Part shown: positions 45,743 to 54,138 of the stretch, piece after piece
How the letters are laid out: every line of letters begins with the position of its first letter
Position numbering within the stretch: the first letter of the stretch is position 1
Assembly: GCF_016907315.1 (NCBI RefSeq)
Contig: NZ_JAFBBS010000001.1
Span: forward strand, 1,736,001 to 1,800,000
Reading direction: 5' to 3'
Source: Microbacterium esteraromaticum
Lineage (GTDB): Bacteria; Actinomycetota; Actinomycetes; Actinomycetales; Microbacteriaceae
DNA length: 64,000 nucleotides
Translations under genes and position numbers: made by a program
The notes under the pieces: generated by a model
What the model was told of the DNA's origin: nothing
The model's input: only the letters and a program-made list of their open reading frames with translations
Databases searched by the model: none

Positions 45743-48700
45743 GTGGCGCATTGGGTGACGACAGGATCGGTCACATACGACGCCCTCGGCCGTCCGTTGA
45801 CAACCACTGATGCCCTCGGGCGCACGAGCTCGACCGCGTACTCGCCCGCGGCGACGCTTCCGGCCCTGAGCGCCGTCTCTACGAATCCCGCGCCGTTTTC
45901 GTGGCAGACCACGACGACCTACGAGCCGACGACAGGTAGCGTCGCGTCGGTGACTGATCCCAACGGGTCGCTGACCACCGTGTCAGTGGACGCCTTGGGT
46001 CGAACCAGCAGCGTGTGGTTGCCATTGCGACCGCAGCTGAGCAACCCAGATTCACCGTCGATGTCGTTCACTTACACGCTTTCTCAGACCGCGCCCAACA
46101 AGGTGGAGACCAAGAAGTTTACGGGCGGTGGGATCGTGTCTGAGTTCCAGTTCTTCGACGGTCTCGGCCGGCTCGTACAAACGCAGCGCGCGGCAGCGGG
46201 CGGAGGCGCGGTGGTCAAGACGACGAACTACGATCACCAGGGACGCGAGTACTTCGTTGACAGCGACTATTGGACGGACTCAATGACTCCGGGGGCGGGC
46301 TTCTTCACACCCGTTACAGAAGACAACATTCCCTCGCAGACCATCACGTCATACGACGCGGTTGGACGCGCAACCAAGACCGTGCTCAAGACCACCGGCA
46401 CTGTGCGCTCACAGACACTAACCAGCTACACAGGAGCCGACCGCGTTGACTCCACTCCTCCCACCGGCGGCACAGCCACGAGCGTCTTCACCGACTCGCT
46501 TGGGCAGAAGACGAAACTGACGCAGTACCTCGGCGGGACACCCACGGGAACCGGTCAGTCGACAACTTACGCCTACGACGGCGGCGGCCGAATGACCCAG
46601 ATGACCGATCCCGCTGGAAACACGTGGACCTGGTCTTTCGATTTGCTCGGAAACCGCACCGGCCAGTCGGACCCTGACTCCGGCACCTCTACCGCAACCT
46701 ATGATCTGGTCGGGAACATGACCTCGACGACGGACGCACGCGGGAAGCTCGTAACGACCACCTTCGATGAACTGAATCGGAAGACAGCGATGTACGCTGG
46801 CACAGCGAGCGGGTCGAAGCTGGCGGCGTGGGTGTATGACACCGTGAAGAAGGGGCTGGTGACCAGTTCCACCTCGTACGTCGGCTCTACGCCGAGTTCC
46901 GTCGGGCTCGCCTACACGAGCAGTGTTGGTTCGTACGATGCTGCGGACAACCCGCTCCAGCAGACCGTCAGCATTCCCGCAGGTGCGCCCGCGTTCGCCG
47001 GTACGACGTACACGACGACCTCCTACTATCACCCGGATTCAACGCTCCTTGGGAAAGCGGTACCAGCAGCTGGCGGCCTGCCCAGCGAGACCATCCGCTA
47101 TACCTACGACAGCCGAGGAGCGCTTTCAGGCATCCGTGGTGCCTCAATGGTCCTGGCAAATACGGTGTACACACCGCTTGGTCAACTCAGCCAGTTCAAT
47201 CGCTACAACGGTACGAACAACGGCTATTCAACCTACGGATACGATGTGGCGACCGGGGCAGTACTCACGGTCACTGACAACGCTGTGTTCAACGGATCGG
47301 GTCATTACGTCGCGGACCGCGCTTACTCGCGCGACGACGCAGGCAACGTCACGTCCTCAACGACGGTTGCTACTCATCCCACGGCGCAGACTCAGAAGGT
47401 TTGTTACACCTATGATGGCCTGCGACAGCTCACCCGAGCATGGACGCCGAACACTACGACGGCCTGCTCCGCCACCCCGTCTGCATCGGCGATGGGGGGT
47501 CCGGCGCCTTACTGGTTGGAGTACGCGTATGACAACGCGACCGGGAATCGCAAGAGCGTGACGTCCAAGACCGCTGCAGGCACATCGACAACGAGCACGT
47601 TCACCTACCCCGATGCGGGGTCGGCGCGTCCACACGGTGTGTCGGCGGTCTCGGGGGGTGCCGGTGCCGGCTCATACGGGTACGACGCGGCCGGCAACCA
47701 GACCGCGCGCCCTGGTCAGACGGTAACGTATGGCGATACAGGGAAGGTGGTGAAGGTGATTGCTGGGTCAGAGGCTCAAGCGAACATCTTCGACGCTGAC
47801 GGCAACCTCCTCGTTCGAACGTCATCGACGGGCGGGTCGGCGCTGTTCCTAGGGGACATGACGATGACCCAGGCTGCCGGTTCCACAGTCGTCGCAGGGT
47901 TCCGTACATACGTGGGCGCGGAAGGCAAGCCGGTGGCCCAACGCTCCGCGAAGACCGGGACAGCGGGGTCGACGCTGTCGTGGCTGTTTACCACGCTCGA
48001 GGGCACGGTCGACGTCCAGACGGACGCTGTGACGGGCACGACCGTCAGGCAGCATCGCGACCCGTTCGGGGCTCCCGTCGGGGCCAGCTCACAGGGATGG
48101 CCGAATGGCGCCGGGTACATGAACAAACAGGTCGCTGACAAGACCAAGCTAACCAACGTGGGTGCCCGCACCTACGACCCGGTGCTCGGCAAGTTCCTCT
48201 CTGTAGATCCCGTGATCGATACCAATCTTCCCCAGCAGAACACCGGATACACGTATTCCGGTAACAACCCGACAACCTACTCTGATCCGTCGGGATTGAA
48301 GTTCTACATCGAAGGATATAAGCCCCCGTCGAGCTATTCGAAGCCACCAGGCTTCTATAGCATCAAGGCGCGAGGGAAGGCGTACATCGCCGCTGGGGCG
48401 AAGAAGATGAAGAAGAACGCGTATAATATCCTGACCGAGCCGTGGGCAAAGATTGGGAAGAAGAACGAGGCGCGCGCTCAGGGCTACGCCCTGTACAACT
48501 ACGGCCAGGCACTCACCAGCGAGCAAGGCGCGCTGGTATATCAGTGGATCCGCGGCAATCTCCCCCAGCGCATCGCTTTCAACGACAAGTCGGAGATCAC
48601 TCGTGGGCTAAGAGCAAGTCCCGCTGCGACGGAGTATCGCTCCTATCTTCGGGCGTCACTTCGCTCGGGTGCACCGCTTCAGGATCACTACTATCGTGCC

Positions 48701-49000
48701 GGAGACTTTACGCTCAAGAATCCCAATGTGGTCAGAGATATTAAGACCACGACATTCTGGGAGCAGGCATCCAACGCGGACCGCTCTCTGGCTATTCTTG
48801 GGTCACACAACTACTCGTCGCGCCTCGTCACGCGGTTGACGGACTCCTCCGCAGTGGTTCAAATCACCGCGGAGAATCCGATGACGCTAGGTTCGGCTCT
48901 GTCCCCTGTGAGAGAACTCGCCGACTCTATTCCGGCCGCTACCGGACCGCTCTCCGCCGTGACTATGACGTTCACCTGGACGGAGACAGTGTCTTGGTGA
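45743..49000 (+). CDS. RHS-repeat protein, C-terminal part with variable toxin-like tail
   Basis: 1,085 residues from the first in-frame GTG; the same frame is open back to 45689. YD/RHS repeats are abundant (VTYDALGRPLTTTDALGR, YAYDGGGRMTQMTDPAGN, TATYDLVGNMTSTTDARG). The core ends with RTYDPVLGKFLSVDPVID and TYSDPSG (near 48295), the usual boundary before the variable effector. The last 234 residues (KFYIEGYKPPSS onward) are unlike the core, Lys/Tyr-rich, and probably the toxin; no known nuclease or deaminase motif was identified. Alone this part has no signal peptide, so if the TAA is real it would not be exported. Confidence 0.8.
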   Translation: MAHWVTTGSVTYDALGRPLTTTDALGRTSSTAYSPAATLPALSAVSTNPAPFSWQTTTTYEPTTGSVASVTDPNGSLTTVSVDALGRTSSVWLPLRPQLSNPDSPSMSFTYTLSQTAPNKVETKKFTGGGIVSEFQFFDGLGRLVQTQRAAAGGGAVVKTTNYDHQGREYFVDSDYWTDSMTPGAGFFTPVTEDNIPSQTITSYDAVGRATKTVLKTTGTVRSQTLTSYTGADRVDSTPPTGGTATSVFTDSLGQKTKLTQYLGGTPTGTGQSTTYAYDGGGRMTQMTDPAGNTWTWSFDLLGNRTGQSDPDSGTSTATYDLVGNMTSTTDARGKLVTTTFDELNRKTAMYAGTASGSKLAAWVYDTVKKGLVTSSTSYVGSTPSSVGLAYTSSVGSYDAADNPLQQTVSIPAGAPAFAGTTYTTTSYYHPDSTLLGKAVPAAGGLPSETIRYTYDSRGALSGIRGASMVLANTVYTPLGQLSQFNRYNGTNNGYSTYGYDVATGAVLTVTDNAVFNGSGHYVADRAYSRDDAGNVTSSTTVATHPTAQTQKVCYTYDGLRQLTRAWTPNTTTACSATPSASAMGGPAPYWLEYAYDNATGNRKSVTSKTAAGTSTTSTFTYPDAGSARPHGVSAVSGGAGAGSYGYDAAGNQTARPGQTVTYGDTGKVVKVIAGSEAQANIFDADGNLLVRTSSTGGSALFLGDMTMTQAAGSTVVAGFRTYVGAEGKPVAQRSAKTGTAGSTLSWLFTTLEGTVDVQTDAVTGTTVRQHRDPFGAPVGASSQGWPNGAGYMNKQVADKTKLTNVGARTYDPVLGKFLSVDPVIDTNLPQQNTGYTYSGNNPTTYSDPSGLKFYIEGYKPPSSYSKPPGFYSIKARGKAYIAAGAKKMKKNAYNILTEPWAKIGKKNEARAQGYALYNYGQALTSEQGALVYQWIRGNLPQRIAFNDKSEITRGLRASPAATEYRSYLRASLRSGAPLQDHYYRAGDFTLKNPNVVRDIKTTTFWEQASNADRSLAILGSHNYSSRLVTRLTDSSAVVQITAENPMTLGSALSPVRELADSIPAATGPLSAVTMTFTWTETVSW

Positions 49001-49446
49001 GGCGGAGCACGGCTGCCCTCGCCGGGTCACTGATGATTCTTCTTGCCCTAGTAGGGTGCGCTTCCGAGGACCTGGACTGGGATATGACTCCAGCTGATGC
49101 GGTGGGGCTGTGGAAGGTAGTGGAACCGGGCGGCGACGGGAAGCTGCGGTTGAACTCAGACGGCACCTTTTCGGCGACGGACTGGCCCAAGGATCTTTGT
49201 GCGCCCGCCGTGTCGACGCTCGACCAGCTGGATCCCGCCACAAAAGTCAGCTTCTCGGGCGAGTACGGATTCATGGATGGTGCCCCCTATTCCGCGTATC
49301 TGCTTCCAGGCGACCGCAGCTGCGAGGGCATCACCTTCTATTTCTGGAAGGGTCCAGATTCGCAACGCAGAATCCAGGTCGACCTGATTCCGGCCGATGG
49401 GTCGGAGCCAACCGAGTTCGTTCGTCTAGAGCCGGCAAAAGAATGA
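48997..49446 (+). CDS. Lipoprotein, candidate immunity protein
   Basis: 149 residues from GTG at 48997, overlapping the RHS stop (GTGA). A lipoprotein signal MILLALVGC has its lipobox Cys near residue 24. The mature part, with DAVGLWKVVEPGGDGKLRLN, TFYFWKGPDS and GSEPTEFVRLEP, is a small beta-rich domain. Coupling to the toxin tail and membrane anchoring suggest it neutralises the toxin outside the cytoplasm, or is an accessory. It resembles the next lipoprotein and the remnant at 50072. Confidence 0.7.
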   Translation: MRRSTAALAGSLMILLALVGCASEDLDWDMTPADAVGLWKVVEPGGDGKLRLNSDGTFSATDWPKDLCAPAVSTLDQLDPATKVSFSGEYGFMDGAPYSAYLLPGDRSCEGITFYFWKGPDSQRRIQVDLIPADGSEPTEFVRLEPAKE

Positions 49447-49587
49447 TCGTGGCCGGCCGCGGGTGTGACGTCAACATCGCCAGTGCGGGGCTTGTTGTTC
49501 GCGGCCTCATCGGGCGACCCGGGACAATCACAACAGGGGCCGCGACTGCACGCGGCATCGGAGCAACTGCCATCGCCACGGCGCCCC

Positions 49588-50061
49588 ATGCGCATGGCTG
49601 AGTCGTGGAGATTCGGCGGCTTCCTCCCGGCCGCCGCCGTAATGACATTGCTTCTCGCGGCGACGGGGTGTAGTTCAATTATCCCAGATGGAACGCCCGG
49701 TGACCCGGTCGGGACATGGGTATCAAATGATGGCTTGTCCTTTCTGCGGCTCGATTCTGGCGGCAAGGGGCGTTTCACTCTCTGCCGTCAAGAGGGCGCC
49801 TCTTCTGAGGGTCTCAAGTACAGGTACTCTGCGAGAGAATGGCCATCGTCGATCCCTGTGACTTGGGAGACCGAGAACGACACCGAATACGCGGGCAATG
49901 TAGTGCGAATCTTCCAAGATTGGAGCGAACACGAATCGACCGGTGTGGGCTTCAGTACCATTGACCGCGTGCTTACCTGGGTAAATGGAGAGCTGGAGAT
50001 GAGTCCCGATTTCAACCTGGTCTATGTGCGAACTTCTCCCTCTCAGGCCAGTTGTGAGTAG
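49588..50061 (+). CDS. Lipoprotein related to the previous one, candidate immunity protein
   Basis: 157 residues from ATG at 49588 (MRMAESWRFGGF); a second ATG lies at 49594. Lipoprotein signal LLLAATGCSS places the lipidated Cys near residue 28. The mature start DPVGTWVSNDGLSFLRLDSG parallels DAVGLWKVVEPGG...LRLNSDG of the preceding protein, suggesting duplication. Such arrays of related immunity-like lipoproteins follow toxin tails in polymorphic toxin loci. An in-frame extension to 49465 lacks protein character. Confidence 0.65.
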   Translation: MRMAESWRFGGFLPAAAVMTLLLAATGCSSIIPDGTPGDPVGTWVSNDGLSFLRLDSGGKGRFTLCRQEGASSEGLKYRYSAREWPSSIPVTWETENDTEYAGNVVRIFQDWSEHESTGVGFSTIDRVLTWVNGELEMSPDFNLVYVRTSPSQASCE

Positions 50062-50071
50062 CCTCAGTCGC

Positions 50072-50219
50072 TTGTACATTGTCGGGTCGCCGGGTCTCGG
50101 CCGTTCCCAGGATGCAGACGGCGTTCAACTGGATTGAGGGGGTCTTTTGGTGACAAAGACCGGGAGATGGGCCCGAGCCCACGGAGTCTGTCCGCCTAGA
50201 GCGGGCAGAAGGGATTAGC
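50072..50219 (+). pseudogene. Remnant of a third immunity-like lipoprotein
   Basis: One frame reads LYIVGSPGLGRSQDADGVQL, resembling TFYFWKGPDSQRRIQVDL of the lipoprotein at 48997. After a frame change, GDGPEPTESVRLERAEG matches its end GSEPTEFVRLEPAKE. The rest is missing. A decayed duplicate. Confidence 0.6.
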
Positions 50220-50593
50220 CGGATCGGATCGAGCTGGTGAGCTTGCGCCAGTCGTTCTCATCCGACGAGCACCTTGGCAGTCACGGCGCCGAACGCCAGG
50301 AACGGCTACATGACTACGTGTCATCGCTCACGCCTTAGGTTGCTCTTCTTGAGGTGCGCCTGATATCTGAGACGGGGGTGGTTGGGATCGTTCTAGCAGA
50401 CGATGTCCTGCAACGTGTGGCCAGCTCGGTTGAGGTGCTGCGTTTTAGTGCTTCGCCAAGGGGGCGAGGCGGAAGCTGATAGACATTTCCGGCTACACCG
50501 TTCTTATCATTTTTGGATACGATCAACCGAAGCGTCACACAGCGACTCACCTGGACGGAGCTTACGCATGGCAGAGTCTCCGGGGTCGGGAGA
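50220..50593. other. Intergenic, no gene supported
   Basis: No convincing frame, RNA or repeat. Ends at the membrane protein start. Confidence 0.4.
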
Positions 50594-51115
50594 ATGACCG
50601 CGGCCATGGTGATTATCGCGATGATTGGGATCCTGCTGATCATCGGCGGCATCGGTGTGATTATCGCTCGGGGCACTCTCGGATCAAACATCACGCATGC
50701 CGGGCTTGCGTTTCCTCCCACGGCGAGTCCATCCGTTATGGCGGCCACTCTTGGTGCGGGTCAGTTTCTTCTCGGCGTGCTCCTCGTTGCACTCTCGTAC
50801 CTCTTGCCACGCCGTCTTGGAATCGTCAGTATCGATGCAATCTTTGTCGGAGTGGCGGGAGTGCTGCGGCAGTGGACGATACCGCTTGCCCTTGTTGCTC
50901 TCGCCGTCGCCGGCGCGGGAATGGTTCTGGGCGTCCGTGCCGTAGTGCACATATGGGAACGTAGGAGCGCATGGTCGGAGGACGGCGGGGACATGCATAT
51001 TCCGGGGAGGGAACGACGCGGGATCTTGGCGAACACTCTTCTCACCGCGTCCTCTGGGGTCGGCTTCGCTGTCGGTCTGCTCACCTTCGTATCCGGGCGG
51101 AATTGGGCACTGTGA
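50594..51115 (+). CDS. Hypothetical membrane protein, four predicted helices
   Basis: 173 residues starting MTAAMVIIAMIGILLIIGGI. Further hydrophobic segments: LGAGQFLLGVLLVALSYLL near 53–71, WTIPLALVALAVAGAGMVLG near 93–112, and ASSGVGFAVGLLTFVSG near the C-terminus. The start is supported by a purine-rich GGGTCGGGAGA. It sits in the RHS locus downstream of the lipoproteins. A role in immunity is possible but not shown. Confidence 0.6.
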   Translation: MTAAMVIIAMIGILLIIGGIGVIIARGTLGSNITHAGLAFPPTASPSVMAATLGAGQFLLGVLLVALSYLLPRRLGIVSIDAIFVGVAGVLRQWTIPLALVALAVAGAGMVLGVRAVVHIWERRSAWSEDGGDMHIPGRERRGILANTLLTASSGVGFAVGLLTFVSGRNWAL

Positions 51116-51152
51116 CTCTTGAGATTCTGGGGATCATCCGAGGGCGCCAGCA

Positions 51153-51620
51153 GTGAAGCTCCGGTCGAGTACTCTTTTGCGTCGAGGCTACATCGGCATC
51201 GTCGGGCTGATGGCGCTTGCCGTCGCGGTTGCTGGGTTCTTCATCGTGTCATCGAAGAAGATCGACGAGGAGACGCTTGGGTTGCCGGCGACATGGACCG
51301 CAACGATGCCGAGCCACGGCGAACTGTGGGAGAACGCGGAGATCAATCTGAATCCGGGCGGTAAGGCGTCGCTCACTGCGGTCCCGGTCGGAGAGATCGC
51401 GAAGCGCGACGGGCGCACCTGCCTGAGGCAGTCGAGCAAGCTCTACTCGGGCGAGGCCGAGTGGGTGATGGGAGATGAGTCGTCAGTGATCCTGGTCAAG
51501 TATCCCGAAGGCGGCTTCCCGCTGGTCGCGGATGCTGGCAAGTTCGGTTCCGTCGATTGGTTGGACGCGGCTACGCCGTTCTGCGACGGCAGCTCCACCG
51601 CAACGTACGGCCGTCGTTAG
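51153..51620 (+). CDS. Hypothetical exported or anchored protein
   Basis: 155 residues from GTG at 51153. An N-terminal membrane segment GYIGIVGLMALAVAVAGFFI could be an uncleaved anchor. The extracytoplasmic part is beta-rich with two Cys (RTCLRQSS, TPFCDGSS) that may form a disulfide; ATWTATMPSHGELWENAEINL echoes the start of the two lipoproteins, so it may be a distant relative. Located 37 bases after the preceding gene. Confidence 0.55.
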   Translation: MKLRSSTLLRRGYIGIVGLMALAVAVAGFFIVSSKKIDEETLGLPATWTATMPSHGELWENAEINLNPGGKASLTAVPVGEIAKRDGRTCLRQSSKLYSGEAEWVMGDESSVILVKYPEGGFPLVADAGKFGSVDWLDAATPFCDGSSTATYGRR

Positions 51621-51655
51621 CGCACCTGACGTGAGGGCGAGGATACGGTGACTGC

Positions 51656-52780
51656 ATGAGACGGTTAGGGCGGGAAGACGAGGCCGTAATCAAGGCCTCG
51701 CGCTCCGTGTGGGAGTCTCTTGTCGAGGTGGCATCCTTCTGCTCGCTGACCTTCAGCATCGGGTTCATGACCCTATGGCTCATCTCGAGCGGCGACCCCG
51801 CGTCCCTCTGGAACGTTTCGGTGGACGCCGGAGCGGTCGTGCTCGACCACCTGGGATGGGCGTTCGGCGTGTACGTGCCCACCTTGCTTGGCTTCTACGT
51901 GCTCGTCACCGGCGAGCAGCTCGGTTCCGGCGACGACGCTGGTCGACTACGCCGCCTCCTAGGCGGCGTCGCGGAACTCAGCTTTGCCGCCTTATTGCCT
52001 GGGGTGGCGCTGGTGGCCCTCTATTGCCTTAGCGATCCTCGTCACATAGGTGCACTCTTCGTCGTTCTCCCGGCCACGCTTATGCTCGGCTTTCTTGCCG
52101 TCGAATTGGGCGTGTTCGTCGTGTTCGACACGCATGTTCAGTTGGCGGACGCGACTCGCTTGCGCAACGAAGCCGCAACGCGTCTGCGGCGGTTGAAGCG
52201 CCGTTCACGGCAGCCCGCGACGCTGGTGGTGTTGGGTACGGTGCTGACGCTGACGGCAGTCGGCGCCTTTGTCCTGAGCGCGACCAACGAGTGGGCGTGG
52301 ATCTGGCAGTGGCAGGCCTACGCAATCACCGGATTCTGGGCACTGTACGCATCAGGGGGAGGCTTGCTTGTGGCTCTCGCGCGTACCAAGTCGTTAGTAC
52401 TGACCCGCGTGCTCGTGGTATCTGGTGTAGTTCTGGCGTGGGCATGGCCGGTGGGCCTAGCGCTGATCCAGACCGGAACTGCCTTGTTACCCATCGTCCC
52501 CGCCGCCGCGACGGTGGCAGCTCTGGCGGCCGCCTCCGCGTTCTGGCCGACGCGCAGGGGTTCGCGGCGTGTCATCGAATGGTCGCTCGCGGGCGTAGGG
52601 GCGTTGGTGGCATCGCGAGGTGCGGCGCGTCAATATCGGCGGAGCGCTCGCCGGATCGTGGAGCTCAAACAGATTCTTGATATTGAAGAACGGCCTTCGC
52701 GCAGCCGCCGATGGGCCTCGCTTCGCGCGCTGTTCGACCCCACTGCGGTACAACGATGCCGCTCCCGGAGCCGACGCTGA
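51656..52780 (+). CDS. Hypothetical polytopic membrane protein
   Basis: 374 residues with about eight hydrophobic segments, among them SFCSLTFSIGFMTLWLI near 27–43, LGWAFGVYVPTLLGFYVLVT near 65–84, LPATLMLGFLAVELGVFVVF near 136–155, TLVVLGTVLTLTAVGAFVL near 188–206 and ALLPIVPAAATVAALAAASA near 275–294. The C-terminus is strongly basic. Not recognised as a transporter family. Last gene of the RHS locus. Start ATG at 51656. Confidence 0.6.
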   Translation: MRRLGREDEAVIKASRSVWESLVEVASFCSLTFSIGFMTLWLISSGDPASLWNVSVDAGAVVLDHLGWAFGVYVPTLLGFYVLVTGEQLGSGDDAGRLRRLLGGVAELSFAALLPGVALVALYCLSDPRHIGALFVVLPATLMLGFLAVELGVFVVFDTHVQLADATRLRNEAATRLRRLKRRSRQPATLVVLGTVLTLTAVGAFVLSATNEWAWIWQWQAYAITGFWALYASGGGLLVALARTKSLVLTRVLVVSGVVLAWAWPVGLALIQTGTALLPIVPAAATVAALAAASAFWPTRRGSRRVIEWSLAGVGALVASRGAARQYRRSARRIVELKQILDIEERPSRSRRWASLRALFDPTAVQRCRSRSRR

Positions 52781-52999
52781 CCTCAGTTCTCGTTCCATCC
52801 AGAACCGGCGTTTACGTGATCGAGGCAGCGACTCTGCATCTGGGCCGGGGCGACTGTGAGGCGTGGATGTCGGACCGCGGCGTCTAGTCCGCGGATGCCC
52901 GTACGGAGAGTATTGGTGCCTGTGGAGACGAGCCCGAGACGTGCGTGGTCGGTTTCGCGCTCTCGGATCGTCGCCGTTCGGGCTCGATAAGGGAGTCTG

Positions 53000-53434
53000 C
53001 TAGCCGGCTTCCTCAGGGGCCCAGGTCATCAGGCGGCGGCGGTCAGTGAGTATGAGGCGGAGGTCCTGTTCGTGATCCAGAACCCCAAGGACGACATCCT
53101 GTCGGTCAATCGTCTGCTTCTCACTAGCAGGGAGGTCCTCCCGGAATTCCATGACAATGGCGGGGGCACCGTAGTCCGGAAACTCCGCATTGCGCAAGAA
53201 GGTCTTCCACTGCACGAGACCTCCGACTGTGAGGTCAGGGGCGTCGGCGAACGACTCGAACGCGGACCGGAGGTGCTTCGCATACCTCTCACTACCCGCA
53301 TATGCGCGATAGGCCTCGAATTGCTCTTCGCGGGCACGTTCCATGGCCGCGTACAGGTCTTCGATCCGTGCGCCCGTGTCGAGCGCCTGGTCGCTCTCTA
53401 CAGCGGACGTGTCATCGTCGAATGCTTGAGACAT
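53000..53434 (-). CDS. Hypothetical acidic protein
   Basis: 144 residues starting MSQAFDDDTSAVESDQALDT at 53434, overlapping the stop of the preceding gene (ATGA at 53431–53434). Helical N-terminal half (ERAREEQFEAYRAYAGSERY) and a beta-rich C-terminal half (VVLGVLDHEQDLRLILTDRR). The longer upstream frame is a shadow. Downstream member of the KAP NTPase cluster; unknown function. Confidence 0.6.
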   Translation of the reverse strand: MSQAFDDDTSAVESDQALDTGARIEDLYAAMERAREEQFEAYRAYAGSERYAKHLRSAFESFADAPDLTVGGLVQWKTFLRNAEFPDYGAPAIVMEFREDLPASEKQTIDRQDVVLGVLDHEQDLRLILTDRRRLMTWAPEEAG

Positions 53435-53940
53435 CACACCTTCTCGCCGTCTTCCAGCTGCTGCTTCAACGGGTTCATCCAATTGAGCGACGCGAACATA
53501 CTGTTCGTCTCGCCGTCTTCCAGCTGCTGCTTCAACGAGTGCACCCAATTGAGCGACGCGAACATACTGTTCGAGGTTCTGAAATTGCCCCGGACGGCGC
53601 TGTAGACAGTCTCTCTGATCTCGTCGACCCGTTCGCGAGAGGGAGCGGGGGCGGCTGGGAGTGGTGTCCCGAGCGCACGCTCACCAACTCGGCTCCTACT
53701 TAGGCGCTCGCGCTTGGCCTCTAGCTGAGCCTCGAACTCTTCCTCGGATCCGACGAGCTCGGATCCTGGTGGCACCACCTCGATTCGACATGGATCGTGC
53801 GCAGCAGCCTCACCGCGAAAGAGTTTCGCGACCGCCTCAAACCGCACCTGGATCAGGACGATGAGCTGCTCGTCGTTGACGTCAGCGGTCGCGCGCGAGC
53901 ATGGACCGGCTTCAACGAGAGGGGCAGCGCCTGGCTTCAT
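53434..53940 (-). CDS. Hypothetical protein with C-terminal 22-residue tandem duplication
   Basis: 168 residues from ATG at 53940 (MKPGAAPLVEAGPCSR); the start is uncertain because the frame is open to 54006. The central part is Glu/Arg-rich (GSEEEFEAQLEAKRERLSR). The C-terminus holds two copies of a 22-residue unit, NSMFASLNWVHSLKQQLEDG and NSMFASLNWMNPLKQQLEDG, encoded by a 66-bp direct repeat. The unit is amphipathic and could be a protein–protein interaction tail. Coupled to the next gene by a four-base overlap and 198 bases after the KAP gene. Confidence 0.55.
   Translation of the reverse strand: MKPGAAPLVEAGPCSRATADVNDEQLIVLIQVRFEAVAKLFRGEAAAHDPCRIEVVPPGSELVGSEEEFEAQLEAKRERLSRSRVGERALGTPLPAAPAPSRERVDEIRETVYSAVRGNFRTSNSMFASLNWVHSLKQQLEDGETNSMFASLNWMNPLKQQLEDGEKV
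53442..53573. repeat. 66-bp in-frame tandem duplication
   Basis: Two adjacent 66-base units start at 53442 and 53508 with only a few mismatches, centred on GGGTTCATCC versus GAGTGCACCC. The unit length is a multiple of three, so the reading frame is kept. Confidence 0.85.
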
Positions 53941-54138
53941 AAGACCTGGAACTGACCCGTCGCACCGCTCGAGGACTGCAGGAGGCGGGTTACGGCGAGG
54001 GGGCACCGGTGAGGGCGAGGCCCTCGATCAGGTCCTCTTAAACGGCGGACAGGTGCCATCCCTGATTCGCGGGCGGCCAAGCAGCTCGTCGAGTTGTCGG
54101 CAACGAGTGTCGAACTCGCTGATTTCGAGAAGATCGGA

